Source: Petrolisthes cinctipes (lineage: Eukaryota; Arthropoda; Malacostraca; Decapoda; Porcellanidae). From it: 64,000 bases of DNA. The notes beneath the pieces were generated by a model. The model did not search any database. It saw nothing but the letters and a program-made list of their open reading frames with translations, and was not told the origin of the DNA. The stretch spans positions 1,183,501-1,247,500 of the forward strand of contig JAWQEG010000003.1 in the NCBI GenBank assembly GCA_033782935.1, read 5' to 3'. The translations under genes were made by a program, and so were the position numbers. Of this stretch, positions 43,143 to 53,810 are shown one piece after another (positions within the stretch are counted from its first letter, which is position 1; every line of letters starts with the position of its first letter).

Positions 43143-43558
43143 TGCACGGCCGCTACATTGTCCATATCAAAGCGGACGCCTATCCTGGAGAACTGGGGGT
43201 GTCTGTTGAGCCACTCCCTCGCTACCATCAACTCTCGAGCACTGATGTGTAGTAGCCTCTCCTCTTCCTTCCATCCCCCGCACAGTTGATGTCCCAGGCA
43301 AGATTGATACCCCCAGCCTACGTCCGATGTGTCTGTCGCCACCGTGATCCCCGGGGGAGGGAGAACCCAGGGAACGCGCTGAGGCAGGGCACCGGGACGT
43401 AACCAGGGGCGAAGGAGACGGTGTAGTGTTGGGGATACTGGCCTGGGAAGGTCCCTGTGTGCGGGGGACAGGTGGAGGTTTACCTCCCGCGTGAGCCTCC
43501 TTTGCTTCAGCCGTCCCAGGGGCATTGCGGGGGCCGCGAAATTTAGCGACCCGAGCAA
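42545..43558 (-). pseudogene. DIRS copy 2 RNase H and methyltransferase-position region
   Basis: Frame continuing pol after a deletion/frameshift. RNase H with TDTSDVGWGYQSC (Asp), ISARELMVAREWLN (Glu), FDMDNVAAVQC (Asp) and GRENDWADALSRF (Asp) forms the DEDD set. VDLFASPTTAQLPLFLSFST and WDYVYLFPPPATSVLLQAIL follow, the region assigned to a DAM-like methyltransferase in DIRS1-type elements; activity cannot be judged. Separated from RT by a deletion relative to copy 1 near 43620. Confidence 0.8.
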
Positions 43559-43559
43559 T

Positions 43560-44708
43560 GATTCCCACTGGCGCCGAGAGAAAGTACGGGAAAAGTAAGC
43601 TTGGCGGACGTGACGGAGGGGTGAGAGAGGACTTGGGGACGTTGAGCAAGAACCCCATTTTCTCTAGCACTCCCCTTGCTACCTTGACGTTGTTTGCTAC
43701 CTGCTCCCTGGAGGGGGCATGTAGCAACCAATCGTCCAGGTACATGAGGGTGGGGACACCCGCCTCCGCAAGGCGGGATGCCACCACCCTCACGAGCTTG
43801 GTGAAGACCCGAGGAGCAAGCGAGAGACCGAAATGGAGCCTGGTAAACTGAAACGTCTCGGTCCCCACCTGGAATGCCAGAAATCGGCGAAACCGGGGGT
43901 GGATCGGGACATGCCAGTACGCGTCCTGGAGGTCCAGGAACGCTAACCAGTCCCCCTTTCGGAGAACTGTGCGGACCTGAGCAACCGAAACCATCTTGAA
44001 GTGTAAGGGCTTCAAGAACTTGTTTAGCTTGCTCAGGTCCATCACTATTCTCGTTTTTCCCGGGTCCTTCTTGGGGACCGTGAATAAGCGAGACAAAAAG
44101 ACCCTCCCTGTCACCCGTTCCACTACCCCCTTTTCCCGCATTTCTCTCACGTGAGGGACGACCGAAGGTGACACCTTGGAGGAGGCAGGAGGGAGACGTA
44201 GCGGCTGTAACGGAAAGTGACATGTGTCAGTGGGGTGCAGGGATAATCCGAACAGGGACCCAGGGGACAGGGGGGGGGAAGGTGTGAAAACAACAGGACA
44301 CCCTAGGTGGAGAGAGGTTATGTCATATGTCAAAAATTTCACAACAGAGAGGATGACAGGAACAGTTACTGGGACTGAAATCCAAGGCCATGTCAGGCCC
44401 TGCCGTACGACCCTTGCTGCCCACCCGTGGGTGGGCCATGCGGATGACCAACCCGTAAGACACCCCCGGAAAGGGCCCTCATGTGGAACGGTCTTTCTGG
44501 GAGGGGTGGGAGGAGGAGGGCTTGGGCTTGGTGTAGGGCTTGGAGCCCTGGCTCCTCCCACGAAAGGGCTGCTGGCCCCGTTGGTGGAACCTGGGGGGCT
44601 GCTGCGGCGGTGTGGGGTAGGATGTCCTGGGTTGTCTCGCGGGCTGGGAGGGCCTGCGAAGCTGGAAGGCCGATCTGGCTGGCTGTGGGGCATGTGGCCT
44701 ACGGACAA
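43560..44708 (-). CDS. DIRS copy 2 reverse transcriptase
   Basis: Open frame with FLSRLFTVPKKDPGKTRIVM, LDLQDAYWHVPIHPRFRRFL (motif A), RLHFGLSLAPRVFTKLVRVV (motif B region) and TLMYLDDWLLHAPS (catalytic YLDD, 43728-43748), running to LLNVPKSSLTP. The 5' part overlaps gag exon 3 in another frame. The reading frame continues past 43560 to 43167 but loses similarity after the deletion. How pol is translated is unknown. Confidence 0.82.
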
Positions 44709-46260
44709 ACAGAAGGGTTAGAGGGTGACCAAGAATCCTGGAGAATTCCAGGGAAACGGGAGCGCGGGGGGAAGTTGGGACTAACTTCCCGCCCGTCTCG
44801 AATCCCTCGTGTAATAACACATACGGCACAATCAACCTTCCACAAAGAGAATATGGTAAGGAACTTACTTGGAGGTAGAGGGTTTTTGCAGGTTGATGAC
44901 TGCCGGGAGGGACGAGAAGACTGAGTCCGTCGCTGCCTGGTCGAACAGCGCAGGGGACAGGGGAGAGGCTCGCACCACGCCCCGCTGCGCCATCTCAGGA
45001 GCGGATTTGGAGGCCGCTTGGTGGGCCGTCAGTCTGGCCTCAGCGAAGGTTCTCACCGCCTCCCGCAGGTGGTGGGTAGCCATGGCTCCGATGCCCTCTG
45101 CCACGGTAGTCATGGACATGAGTGCATCGCTGTAGGAGAGAAACAGGTAACCCGAGGAACCCCAAGGTTAGAGCCCCGAGAAGGTTATGTAAGACCCCGA
45201 GTCCCCTTTACCCATCACAAATAAACACAATACGAAGAAGGTACTTACGAGAGTTCAAGGCCTGACAGTTCGTGGAATGAGGAAATGAGGCTCTTGAGGC
45301 AGTCACGTAGGAGGGAGATAGCCTCGCTGGTGGAGATGAGGTGGGACAACTCCAACCGGGCAGTTGTCTCTGCCTGCCTCAGCTTCCCGTCGGGTTCCCT
45401 CAGCTGGAAGGGGACCGGCGGCTCCTCCGTCCTCCACAGGCACTCCCTCAAATCCGTAGGGGCACGGGAAGGAGGGAGAATGACAGGGAAGGACGGAGGA
45501 GGTGATTTCTTGGAAGTGGAGGGCTTTTGGTGGCCTAGGGACTTAAGGAGAAGGGCTGGAATGTCCAGGTCCCCATCGCCCTTATCCCCTGGAAAGTAAG
45601 CATCCGAAGACAGGAAGATTGCTGTGTTCTCCGAAGAGCGGTCATCCTTCCAGGCCTGGGATAGATTAAGGTTACTGTTCTCCACCAAGAAGCCCATCGC
45701 ATTCCAAGGTAGCTGCCGTGGACACCTTAGACGAAGCGGGAACAGGGGCGGAGATCGGGCGGGCCTTGTAGAAGGGGATAGAGTCCCCCGACGCGTCCGC
45801 TCCCCACTTCACCAGTACGTCGTCACTTCTTACCCACACGCCTGGTTGAGTTGTGTCAGGAGACCACGCAACCAGTCTGCCCTCCTCAGAAGAATGAGTC
45901 CAGGAAGGAGGGAGGAAGGCCCAAGAGTAGGGAAGATAACAGTCCTCCCTAGATGGAGGGGAAGGGGAAGAAGGAGAGGAGGTAGCCAGCTCCTCCGCTA
46001 GGGCACCGGCCGGGGACTCGGGGCCCGGGGAGAGTGGAGGTACGGGAACGCCTCCAAACTCCCCGGGGCAAATCGGGTCCCTGGCCGGCGACGCAGCAGG
46101 GAGAGGAAGAGGGAGAGCGGGTCCAGAAATGGGTACCCCCGCCACTACTGAAGGCAGGGAGGGGGCCACGGGGGGAAGGATGAAGTCCGGAAGGACAGCA
46201 GGTAGAAAAGTTTAGGACACGCGCTATCTTCCGCGTCGAAGGGCTCGTACCTGCCCGCTT
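44479..46260 (-). pseudogene. DIRS copy 2 gag-like gene with two introns (frameshifted)
   Basis: Exon 1 pieces 46169-45672 and 45697-45249 are offset by one extra base near 45703. Introns 45130-45248 and 44699-44868 begin GTAAGT and end CTACAG and CCGTAG, matching copy 1 in position and phase. Exon 2 gives DALMSMTTVAEGIGAMATHH to KPSTSK. Exon 3 gives RPHAPQPARSAFQLRRPSQP to SQKDRST and TGA at 44479. A Cys/His-containing N-terminal region lies further upstream, near 46840-46560 (MAHKRDGYSLTWANPVFGAE). Confidence 0.72.
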
Positions 46261-47935
46261 ACCCTTGCGGGGCTTGCGAACGGGAGAGGGCGAGCCCTCT
46301 GACGAGGATGAGGAGGAGGAGGAGGAAGAGGTAGACGAAGAGGAAGGGGAGCGACGGCGAGTCCGGGTCCTCTTGGCGTGGCGGGACCTCTTAGCCGACC
46401 GCTTGTGCCCCCTCGAGCGGCTCGAGGAACCAGCTTTTGGGGGCGACGAAGCGGCAGGTTCCCCGCTGGGCCCTTGTACCGGTGAGGTAGGTTGAGTTAC
46501 CAGCGCGACGGACTCGCTTGCTTCCTGGAGTCGGAGACCCGTCTATGGACGGCGACGTAGCCTCTCTGGGTGCTAGAGGATCGATCCCCTGAGACTCCGA
46601 GAGGCACGTGGAAGGGTACCGGGATCTCAAAAGACCCAGTTCGGCCCCGAAAACAGGGTTCGCCCAAGTCAAGGAGTACCCGTCTCGTTTGTGCGCCATC
46701 CTCCTCGCTCTCGTCCACGCGGTGCGGAGGGAGGCAAGGGCAGGAAGCTTAGGGCGAGCAGCAGCGGGCGTCTCGCGACACAACTCAGCCCAGGGGCGGC
46801 ACACACTACGCACCAAAGGGTCGTAGCCCTTGGGCGTGAAGCAAGGTGCATGGGGAGAACAATGAAGGTGCCCGTCAGGGGACACCCTCACGGTACACCC
46901 CGTCGAGGCACACAAAGCACGAGTAGACTGCGGAAGAAAAAATGGGGTTAACTCGTGAATCCACATGTACACAGCATAAAACACAGCACGTGAAGACAAA
47001 ACAATGGAAAACACACACAGACTCGGGTAGCGGAAGGGTCCAACCCCCCGCCCCCAGGGAAAAACCCCAAAACCCCCACACACACAGCCGGGGAAAAACC
47101 CCGCAGGCCAAAAAAAACGGCCCCAAGCCCCAGAAAGGGGGAACACAGTCAGCCTGAGGGGCAACCCCAGGCAAAAACACAGCACTGGGGGACAACAGCC
47201 CCAATGTACACAGTCGGGGAAGGGGCAAGGACAACGCACAATCCTTGCCGCCTGAAAAACTCTAGAAACACTCGTGGAAGAAGCACAAGGGGCCCCAGCA
47301 GGGACGCCACGAGGTGAACCACGTGGGGAGACAAGGGCCCCACGTGGGGAAGAACACTCACGTACCAGGCTAACCAGCCTCGAACAACACAACAGTAGTG
47401 AACTAGTGGCAGAGCGTAGGGGAAGAAGGAGGCAGGAAGGGGAAGAAACCCAAGAAGGGACCCCAATGAAATAAGCCCCCAGGGAAGGAGGGAAAACAGA
47501 CCAGCCCCGAGGGGAAAAGAGAAAAAACTGCTCCAAAAGGAAGCCCTGACACACACACACACACACACACACACATCTGCAGAGCAGGCAAGCCACTAGA
47601 CACAGAACAAAAGGAAACACTAGCAAGAACACGGACAACACATTACCATAGCGAAGCGGAGAGGATTGTTGATGTTACCCGGGACGTGTTCCGCGAACGA
47701 GTGACCGAGCGGCTGCCCCCGCTGGCCCAAGCGGGTCACTACCTCTAGAGGCAACCACCAGGTGGCTCCCATATCAGTACAGCGCCAGATTGAATTTATA
47801 TTTACTTCTGATGATCTTCACGGAATAGACCCTTCTAGCCCAGAATAAGCCTATACGGGCCCTGGGCTGGAGAAGGGGTGTGTTCTATAGCAATCCAGCT
47901 GTGCTGGTTCCACTTTACCAATAATCTATATTATT

Positions 47936-47990
47936 AATTTCATTTTCATTTCTAGTAAATATTAAGTCTAATAATGATGGTACCCCTCGA
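47936..47990 (-). pseudogene. LINE-B remnant between two DIRS-derived segments
   Basis: The - strand encodes PSLLDLIFTRNENEINNI, the endonuclease C-terminal (LDLIFT) signature of CR1-type LINEs. It is a 55-bp island of LINE-B left between DIRS copy 2 and the inverted DIRS end. Confidence 0.75.
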
Positions 47991-48590
47991 GTCTGACTAT
48001 AAAGACCTACTGGTAACACTTTCTGGATTATAACAGAAAGTTTACTGTATATTATGATAATAAATTATATATAAGTAAAAACACTTCCAAAACAGCTAAC
48101 ACCCTAGCTCTGGGAAGCCGTTTTTACTATGGTTTCACCTCTAGTATGCTTTGTACGAGTCCCCGCTCCTTACCGCTCTTCATAGGGGCCGTGAATGCCT
48201 CCTCCTCACCTCGCACCTACCGCATCGCATGCATAGCAATCCAGCTGTGCTGGTTCCACTTTACCAATAATAGTGCATTTGTTGCGGCTATTTATTGGTT
48301 GTGGAACCAGCACAGCTTTTACTGTCCCACCCGCCTCCCGATGCGGCAGGCATTCTCTTTCTTCTCATTTGAGTGGACGAGCGGCCGCTGCTCCAGAGCG
48401 GGGTCAGTACCTCTACAGGCCACCACCAGGTGGCTCCCATATCAGTACAGCACCAGATTTGAATTTATATTTACTTCTGATGATCTTCACGGAATAGACC
48501 CTTCTAGCCCAGATTATGCCTATACGGGGCCTGGGCTGGAGAAGGGGAGTATTCTATAGCAATCCAGCTGCGCCGCGACAAATGCACTAA
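47991..48590 (+). mobile_element. Inverted DIRS terminal fragments
   Basis: 47992-48283 is the inverse of 21788-22085 (DIRS left end). 48284-48590 is a unit bounded by agtgcatttgttgcgg and ccgcgacaaatgcact that contains a right-terminal copy (48400-48570). The same two modules adjoin, inverted, at 21412-22085. It interrupts LINE-B. Confidence 0.8.
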
Positions 48591-49320
48591 TCTATATTGG
48601 TGTTAAAGTCTCCTGTTAATATTAACCTTTGAGATTTGTCTTCCATCCTTTGTAACATTTCTTTGAGGTTCTTCTCTGTGAAATTTATTAGTTCTAAATA
48701 TTCATTATTATCCCATGTTCTTGTCTTTGGTGGCATATATAATGTAGCAACAGTAATTACTTCTAGTGTTATAATATCTACTGCTATTAATTCAACTTTA
48801 TCTGATACCAGTAATTCTGTTTTGTTTACCTTTAAATTTTTATGGGTTAAAATCATTACTCCACCTCCATTTTTTCCTACTCTATCTTTTCTCCATATGT
48901 TGTATTCACACAGGTTAAATACATTATTTGTTATTTTATTATTTAACTTAGTTTCTGTGAAGCATATTGTCTGTGGTTTTTCTTCTTGTATAACATCTTG
49001 AATTTCAGTTAATTTAGATACAATACCATCTACATTTGAGTATATCATTTTTATTTTTTCGTTTCTGTATATTTTTCCTAGTTGACATATCTTTTTCTCC
49101 ACCATTTTTTTATTTGCATTCCCACTACTCTGTAGAAAAGATGTCTTTCCTCTTCTTCAGTTCTTTCACTGTTCTTCCTTTTTGCTTCTTCCACTTTTTC
49201 TTTGAGTATTTCTCTATCTTCCTTGGTTAAGCATCTGACTACCTGTATCTTGTTCCATTCTTCAGAGTCCTTCAAATTCCTGGCATTTCTCAATACAGTT
49301 TCTACCATGTTACTACTTTG
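48587..49320 (-). pseudogene. LINE-B endonuclease domain
   Basis: Starting near 49105 the - strand reads MIYSNVDGIVSKLTEIQDVI, QTICFTETKLNNKI, GGGVMILTHKNLKVNK and RLILTGDFNTNID: the N, E and D/N motifs of an apurinic-type LINE endonuclease. It stops where the DIRS-derived segment begins. It belongs with the RT at 39571-40600 in orientation and type. Further upstream, 49105-49320 has a Lys/Glu-rich frame (EDREILKEKVEEAKRKN) that may be the LINE-B ORF1 end. Confidence 0.8.
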
Positions 49321-49333
49321 TACAATTTCGGTG

Positions 49334-49537
49334 TGTACACACAACAAAATAACTATGGTTCCACCCTCTGTGCGATACAAAATGACACCACAAATGAAGG
49401 CTTTTGATAACAGCCTTCTCACATTGGTATCCCTGCTTATGTATGTTGCGACCGCATCTGTTATCAAAAACCTTCATTCGTGGTGTCATTTTGTATCGCG
49501 CAGAAGGTGTAACCATAGTTTTTTTGATGTGTGTACA
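49334..49537. mobile_element. Foldback MITE with 80-bp inverted arms
   Basis: Arms 49334-49413 and 49458-49537 (gcgatacaaaatgacaccac, tttgataacag and inverses) flank a 44-bp loop. Located at the junction of LINE-A and LINE-B. Confidence 0.75.
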
Positions 49538-49539
49538 TG

Positions 49540-50200
49540 TGAGTGATATGTTGTCTGTGTAGGAGGCTATGTGTATTTGTGTTGTCTGGGGTGTTGGTAG
49601 GTCGTGCATGTATAGATTGAAAGGGTTGGTGAGAGTACAGAACCTTGAGGGACACCATTGGTGAAACTTTTAATGTTAGATGACTGAACAGCAAATGTAA
49701 TATGGGCTACTTTTCCTCCCAGGAAGCTGGCCAGCCATCTTTTTGAATTATTGTGCATGTTTGTGTTGTATATTTTGTTTGTGAGGTTGTGGCGGGGGAT
49801 GGCATCAAATGCTTTACTAATGTCCAGTGTAACTAGGAGTGTTCTGTGTGGGGGTCTACCTGAGTTGATGCCATCATAAATTCTTTGTGTGAGGTCTGTA
49901 AGAAGAGTGTTTGTTGAGTGTAGTGGTCTGAAACCATGTTGTGAAGATGCAAGGGGAATGTATGGTGTGATTAAGCTGATGATGAGGCAGTCAGTTACTT
50001 TGGAGGAGGTACAAAGGAGGGTGATGGGACGGTGTGATGAGGGTAGTGTGGGATCTTTGTTGTGTTTTGGGATGGTGATGATATTTCTGTGCTTGCAGAT
50101 GTTGGGTATTGTGTTGTGTGAGTAGCTGTAGTTTGCTATGTTAGAGAGTGCTTGTATGCCTCGTGGTCCAAGGTGCTTGAGGTGTATGTTACTGATGTTG
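49540..50200 (-). pseudogene. Jockey-like LINE (LINE-A), RT central part
   Basis: The - strand contains GIQALSN-like codons near 50150, then RWLASFLGGKVAHITFAVQS, SFTNGVPQGSVLSPTL (motif B) and IASYTDNISLTCTH. The last stands for the catalytic YxDD with the second Asp changed to Asn. Frames shift more than once. The C-terminal continuation (ILQPYLSTLN) is 10 kb away at 39570. Confidence 0.75.
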
Positions 50201-50410
50201 TCAGAGTAAATAATAGTATAGATCCTCAGAAAAAAAATAGTAGTTACATATTATACAACAATGCAATTTGGTATATATGTCTTCCGACCCTGAAAATATA
50301 TTGAGTTAAGATTTTTAAGTTTAGTACACATGTTATATTTATAGTGATTATTATAGTACAGTGGTTAATATCTTAAGTAAAGAAGTAAACTGTAAGATAA
50401 CTTCATAATT

Positions 50411-50574
50411 AGTCGTATTTGTTTGTTAGCTTTCCAACCAACCACACTTTTAAGGCTTCATTATTTTCCAAAAGCTGAGTATCTACATTCACAAAATCTA
50501 TCCAACAGTTAGATAATGATGATCACTGTATAGCTTACTCACCAAATTCATTAAATAATTCACCCATAAGTCAT

Positions 50575-50620
<46 letters not shown>

Positions 50621-50738
50621 TCACTGTATAGTTTACTCACCAAATTCATTAAATAATTCGACCGAAAGTCATTTACACGGCTAAGATTCTTTCGTTTGCG
50701 TGCTTACAAACCACTATGAACGACTGTGGAATCAACCC
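50411..50738. mobile_element. MITE family D, copy 4
   Basis: tatttgtttgttagctttcc to gaacgactgtggaatcaacc with a (AAT)n expansion at 50576-50618. Left terminus shortened. Lies 170 bp upstream of FANCL exon 7. Confidence 0.75.
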
Positions 50739-50908
50739 TAAGTCTGAAAGGCCGTGGACTATGAGTATTTGGGACTGCCAGAAGTGGGCAATAATTATAC
50801 AAAGATTGATAACCACTGCCCTAGAGTGTTGGCCAGCCATCTCTCAGTATTGCTGTGCATGTCTGTGCTTTATATTTTATTATTATGTTTATATATTTGT
50901 TTTCTCAG

Positions 50909-50980
50909 TGGCTATGTGGACAAACCAACAGTCGACACAGTGTCAACGTCATCTTTGGAGAGTGTCCCTTTTGTAGAGAG
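50909..50980 (+). CDS. FANCL: FANCL window exon 7 (RING, E2-contact Trp and last Cys pair)
   Basis: Twenty-four codons, WLCGQTNSRHSVNVIFGECP followed by FCRE, between ttgttttctcag and GAG|GTAAAG. Human FANCL has WLRGLLTSRQSFNIIFGECP then YCSK at the same place. The first residue is the Trp that in human (W341, recalled) packs against UBE2T; GECPFC supplies the final two zinc ligands. The 17.4-kb intron before it separates the zinc-ligand pairs of a single RING domain. Confidence 0.95.
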
Positions 50981-51026
50981 GTAAAGTAAATCCTTAGTAT
51001 GCAATGAATTATAGCTGTAATATGTA

Positions 51027-51963
51027 CACTCCCAAAAAAGTATCGGCATTGCTGGCTAGATCCTGCTGAGAAATGATGGAAAGATGTATGACTGTACTGT
51101 TGGGTTGGTATTCCTGCTAGCAATGAGTTGACTCTCATTTTTGTACTAACGTGAAATCCTCTAGCATACATAATTCATGCATTAGGCAAGTCGTGGAGTA
51201 AGAGTTGTGACTTCAGTTTTACAGATATACGTTATGTGATTTTAATGATTGATGGTTTTGGGGGGAGGGGGAATTTACTGAATTATTGAATATAATGAGA
51301 ATAATAACCCAGAGAATAAAGTTATCAAATCGGATTTTAACCAAAAAGGAATTTTTGAGTAGATTTGCTGTAACTGTAGTATTTTGTCTTAAATATAATG
51401 CAGTTATAGCATAGGGTAGGATTAAGTAGGCTTATGCTTTTTCTTCTCATACTTCTAAATAAGGTTTTGTAAAGTAACACAAACAGACATTGCCCTCTCC
51501 AGAAAGTGACGTGCATAAACAAACATGTGAAGCAACCAACACCTCAAAGCTTCACTCGATAATCTCGGGGCCTCAGTCTCAGGCCACGACTGACGGCCTC
51601 CTGTCCCGAGGTAGAGGTATATAAAAAAAAGTAAAAAATAAAATAAAATAAATAAAAAAGAAAGATAACATTATATACCATTCGGCAACTGCGGTGTGGA
51701 TTAGCTGAGTTTTCAGCATTAGAAAGAGGCAAATCTTACGATAATATTTTAAATTTCTCTAATAGGTGAAGAAATGCGAATATGTTTCGATTTGCATCCA
51801 CTATAGTTCCTCTGACTCATGAAGCAATACGAATATGCATAATTGGCAACTGATCGGCAGGAATACCACTATCTATAAGGTTTCAAAGTAATGTACCATA
51901 ATGCTACGTTTATTGTCGTTTTCGTTCATTCGTTTTAATGCCGATACTTTTTTTGGGAGAGTG
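51027..51963. mobile_element. TA-flanked element with CACTCCCAAAAAAG ends
   Basis: 937-bp element with left end CACTCCCAAAAAAGTATCGG and inverted right end ccgatactttttttgggaga gtg, bordered by TA (51025-51026, 51964-51965). The interior has no recognisable transposase. Starts 46 bp after the FANCL exon 7 donor. Confidence 0.85.
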
Positions 51964-52087
51964 TACATCTGGAAGTACTAAAGTAAATCCTTAGTATGCA
52001 ATGAATTATAGCTGTAATATGTACACTCGCAATCCAAAATTTGTATCCAGGTCTTGTTGAAGTTTCGAATCATTTGACATACTAGTA

Positions 52088-52751
52088 CAGTAAAAGTCCC
52101 TTTATCCGGAAGGCAGGGGGGTTTGAGACTTTCGAATTTGCGAAAATTCCGTGTAATCGAAAAATACCCCCAAAATACATATAAATACTTTTATTACTTT
52201 TAAATACAGGTTTCCCTGTCACACGTAATTTATGAGCAGGTGCAGGGACCGAAATTTCTCTGTTTTGGGGAATTTTGTAGTCGACACAGGGAAATTATAT
52301 AAAGATGGTTCAAGAGTAAACAGGGAAATTTCTACCAGACGAAATACCAAAAAGAAAGACCGTCAATGTTCAAGAGAATAGTAAACAGGGAATTATTGAG
52401 GCAAAAAGGGAAATTCTGTTTTTGAAGTTGGAGGAAATTTTGTGCATCAGACCTGGCACCACTGGCTGTCACACGTAATTTATGAGTGTCGGGAGAGGGT
52501 GGTGGGAGGTTGATGATCGCAGCTGACACTCGTAATTTAATGTCTTATGAGGTTTCAACTTCTTAGTGGGCTTCTTTGGTGGTTTATTAGGAGCCATGAT
52601 GAATACTGTAGACACCCACAACACTGAACTATATCCCAGGAGATTTTTTTTTTTATTATACAGTAATTGTGGGTAAAATTGGTGGGCCCAAATAGTTTCG
52701 GGGGAGCGAGCATTCTGAGGTATAGACCTCCGGATTAAGGGACGTTTACTG
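52088..52751. mobile_element. Tigger/pogo-type non-autonomous element (nested)
   Basis: Ends CAGTAAAAGTCCCTTTATCC and inverse of CAGTAAACGTCCCTTAATCC, TA on both sides. A - strand frame at 52594-52520 (MAPNKPPKKPTKKLKPHKTL) resembles the start of a Tigger-type protein but is very short. Confidence 0.8.
52237..52466. mobile_element. hAT-type MITE family E, copy 3, with 20-bp flanking repeat
   Basis: Body as in family E (gaaatttctaccagacgaaa). Right end cagacctggcaccactg; left end diverged (caggtgcaggg). Identical 20-bp strings TGTCACACGTAATTTATGAG stand at 52217-52236 and 52467-52486. Confidence 0.65.
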
Positions 52752-53132
52752 TAAACCAATTACAACGCTTATCCTGCTTTATAGTTGCTTGAGCTCGCTA
52801 AATACTCGATCAGGCGATTCAAAGCAAGCCTGGATACATATTTTGGATTGCGAGTGTACACCGGGAAGTACTAATTTCTCCCTCCCTCCCCCAATAGCCG
52901 AAATCGCGGCCAGTGACGACCGAGTGATCGAACATACCACATCCAACTCCTTTTCCCAGAACCCAGTGGTTCATTTGGCTGCGACTTTCGCTAATTTGGG
53001 GTGGGTGGGGGGTGGAGAAGTGGATGTATATGAATGTAGAATGGTATTAGATGTATATGAATGTAGAATGGTAATAACAGCATTATGTCGTACAAATTTC
53101 CAAATATTTATCATCTTACTTTTCTGTTGCAG

Positions 53133-53159
53133 CTCATCATGTGCAAGTTGCCAGCTTAA
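53133..53159 (+). CDS. FANCL: FANCL window exon 8 (last 8 codons and stop)
   Basis: A strong acceptor, cttttctgttgcag, is followed by LIMCKLPA and TAA in the phase (0) required by exon 7. The tail would read FCRE-LIMCKLPA against human YCSK-PITLKMSGRKH, which is similar in length and hydrophobic/basic character though not in identity. AATAAA at 53227-53232 supports this as the terminal exon. A transcript would be needed to exclude another acceptor further downstream. Confidence 0.6.
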   Translation, partial: LIMCKLPA

Positions 53160-53226
53160 TCTAACACAAGGTGAGCATATTTTTTTTTTCTTGTAATATT
53201 GGCATTCCATATATTGTATTCCATGA

Positions 53227-53232
53227 AATAAA
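53227..53232 (+). promoter_or_regulatory. FANCL polyadenylation signal
   Basis: AATAAA 68 bp after the proposed FANCL stop codon. It sits directly against the start of a MITE at 53235, so cleavage would occur inside or beside the MITE end. Confidence 0.5.
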
Positions 53233-53234
53233 TT

Positions 53235-53592
53235 GGTATTTATTGCAAGAATTACCGTTTTGTAGCAGTGTTGCCAGATCCGGCTAGGTCCTAGTATTTT
53301 GCCCCGGTCAATTCCTGTACTTATTTCCCGGTAGTTTACCCAGGTTAGGTCCCGGTAGTTTGCCCAGGTTAGGTCCAGGTAGTTTGCCCATGTTAGGTCC
53401 CGGTAGTTTGCCCAGGTTTGGTCCCGGTAGTCTGCCCAGGTTAGGTCCCGGTAGTCTGATGCAGTCTAGGTTAGGTTTGGAAATGGGGCATTTGCGGAGG
53501 AAATTCCATAGAAGAAAATAGTCTTAGAATTGTCTAAATAAGTGGGTAATGTAGGTAGAAAAACCGTACGCAATAAAGGCAATTCTTTCAAA
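53235..53592 (+). repeat. MITE family A, copy 6, at the FANCL 3' end
   Basis: ggtatttattgcaagaatta to caataaaggcaattctttca, with about six ~24-bp tandem units of the ggtcccggtagtttgcccag type (53320-53460). Begins 3 bp after AATAAA. Confidence 0.75.
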
Positions 53593-53810
53593 CTTCCTCA
53601 AACACCCATTTAGCTCCACCCAGAAATCTCTCATTCTCAAACACCCATTTAGCTCCTCCCAGAAATCTCTCCTCCTCTCTCTCCCCACCCATGCATATTT
53701 TACCAATCCAATCTTCCCTGTCATCCACACCACTCGTCCCACACCATCCATGTGCATCTAATCTCTTCCACACCCTTGGTGACACCAGCACTGTATAGTT
53801 GCGGCACATA
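53593..53810 (-). mobile_element. RTE LINE endonuclease fragment with tandem duplication
   Basis: Reverse strand carries pieces of the RTE endonuclease region (LVSPRVWKRLDAHGW, FLGGAKWVFE). A ~52-bp unit (caaacacccatttagctcc, agaaatctct) occurs twice. Confidence 0.75.

Larger units (their letters stand above)
41185..47935 (-). mobile_element. DIRS-like tyrosine-recombinase retrotransposon, copy 2
   Basis: Same family and orientation as copy 1 (tyrosine recombinase, RT/RNase H, intron-bearing gag). The right terminal region 47700-47935 matches 28700-28935. The left end stops at ctttatagtcagacacgag (41191) and lacks the terminal repeat found left of copy 1. An inverted copy of that missing end lies at 47992-48283, beyond the right end. 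Confidence 0.88.
52024..52856. mobile_element. TA-flanked element with CACTCGCAATCC ends, carrying nested elements
   Basis: Left end CACTCGCAATCCAAAATTTG and inverted right end catattttggattgcgagtg extend over ~30 bp and are bordered by TA. It stands in a duplicate of the same target sequence as the preceding element. It contains a Tigger-type element, which contains a hAT-type MITE. Confidence 0.85.
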
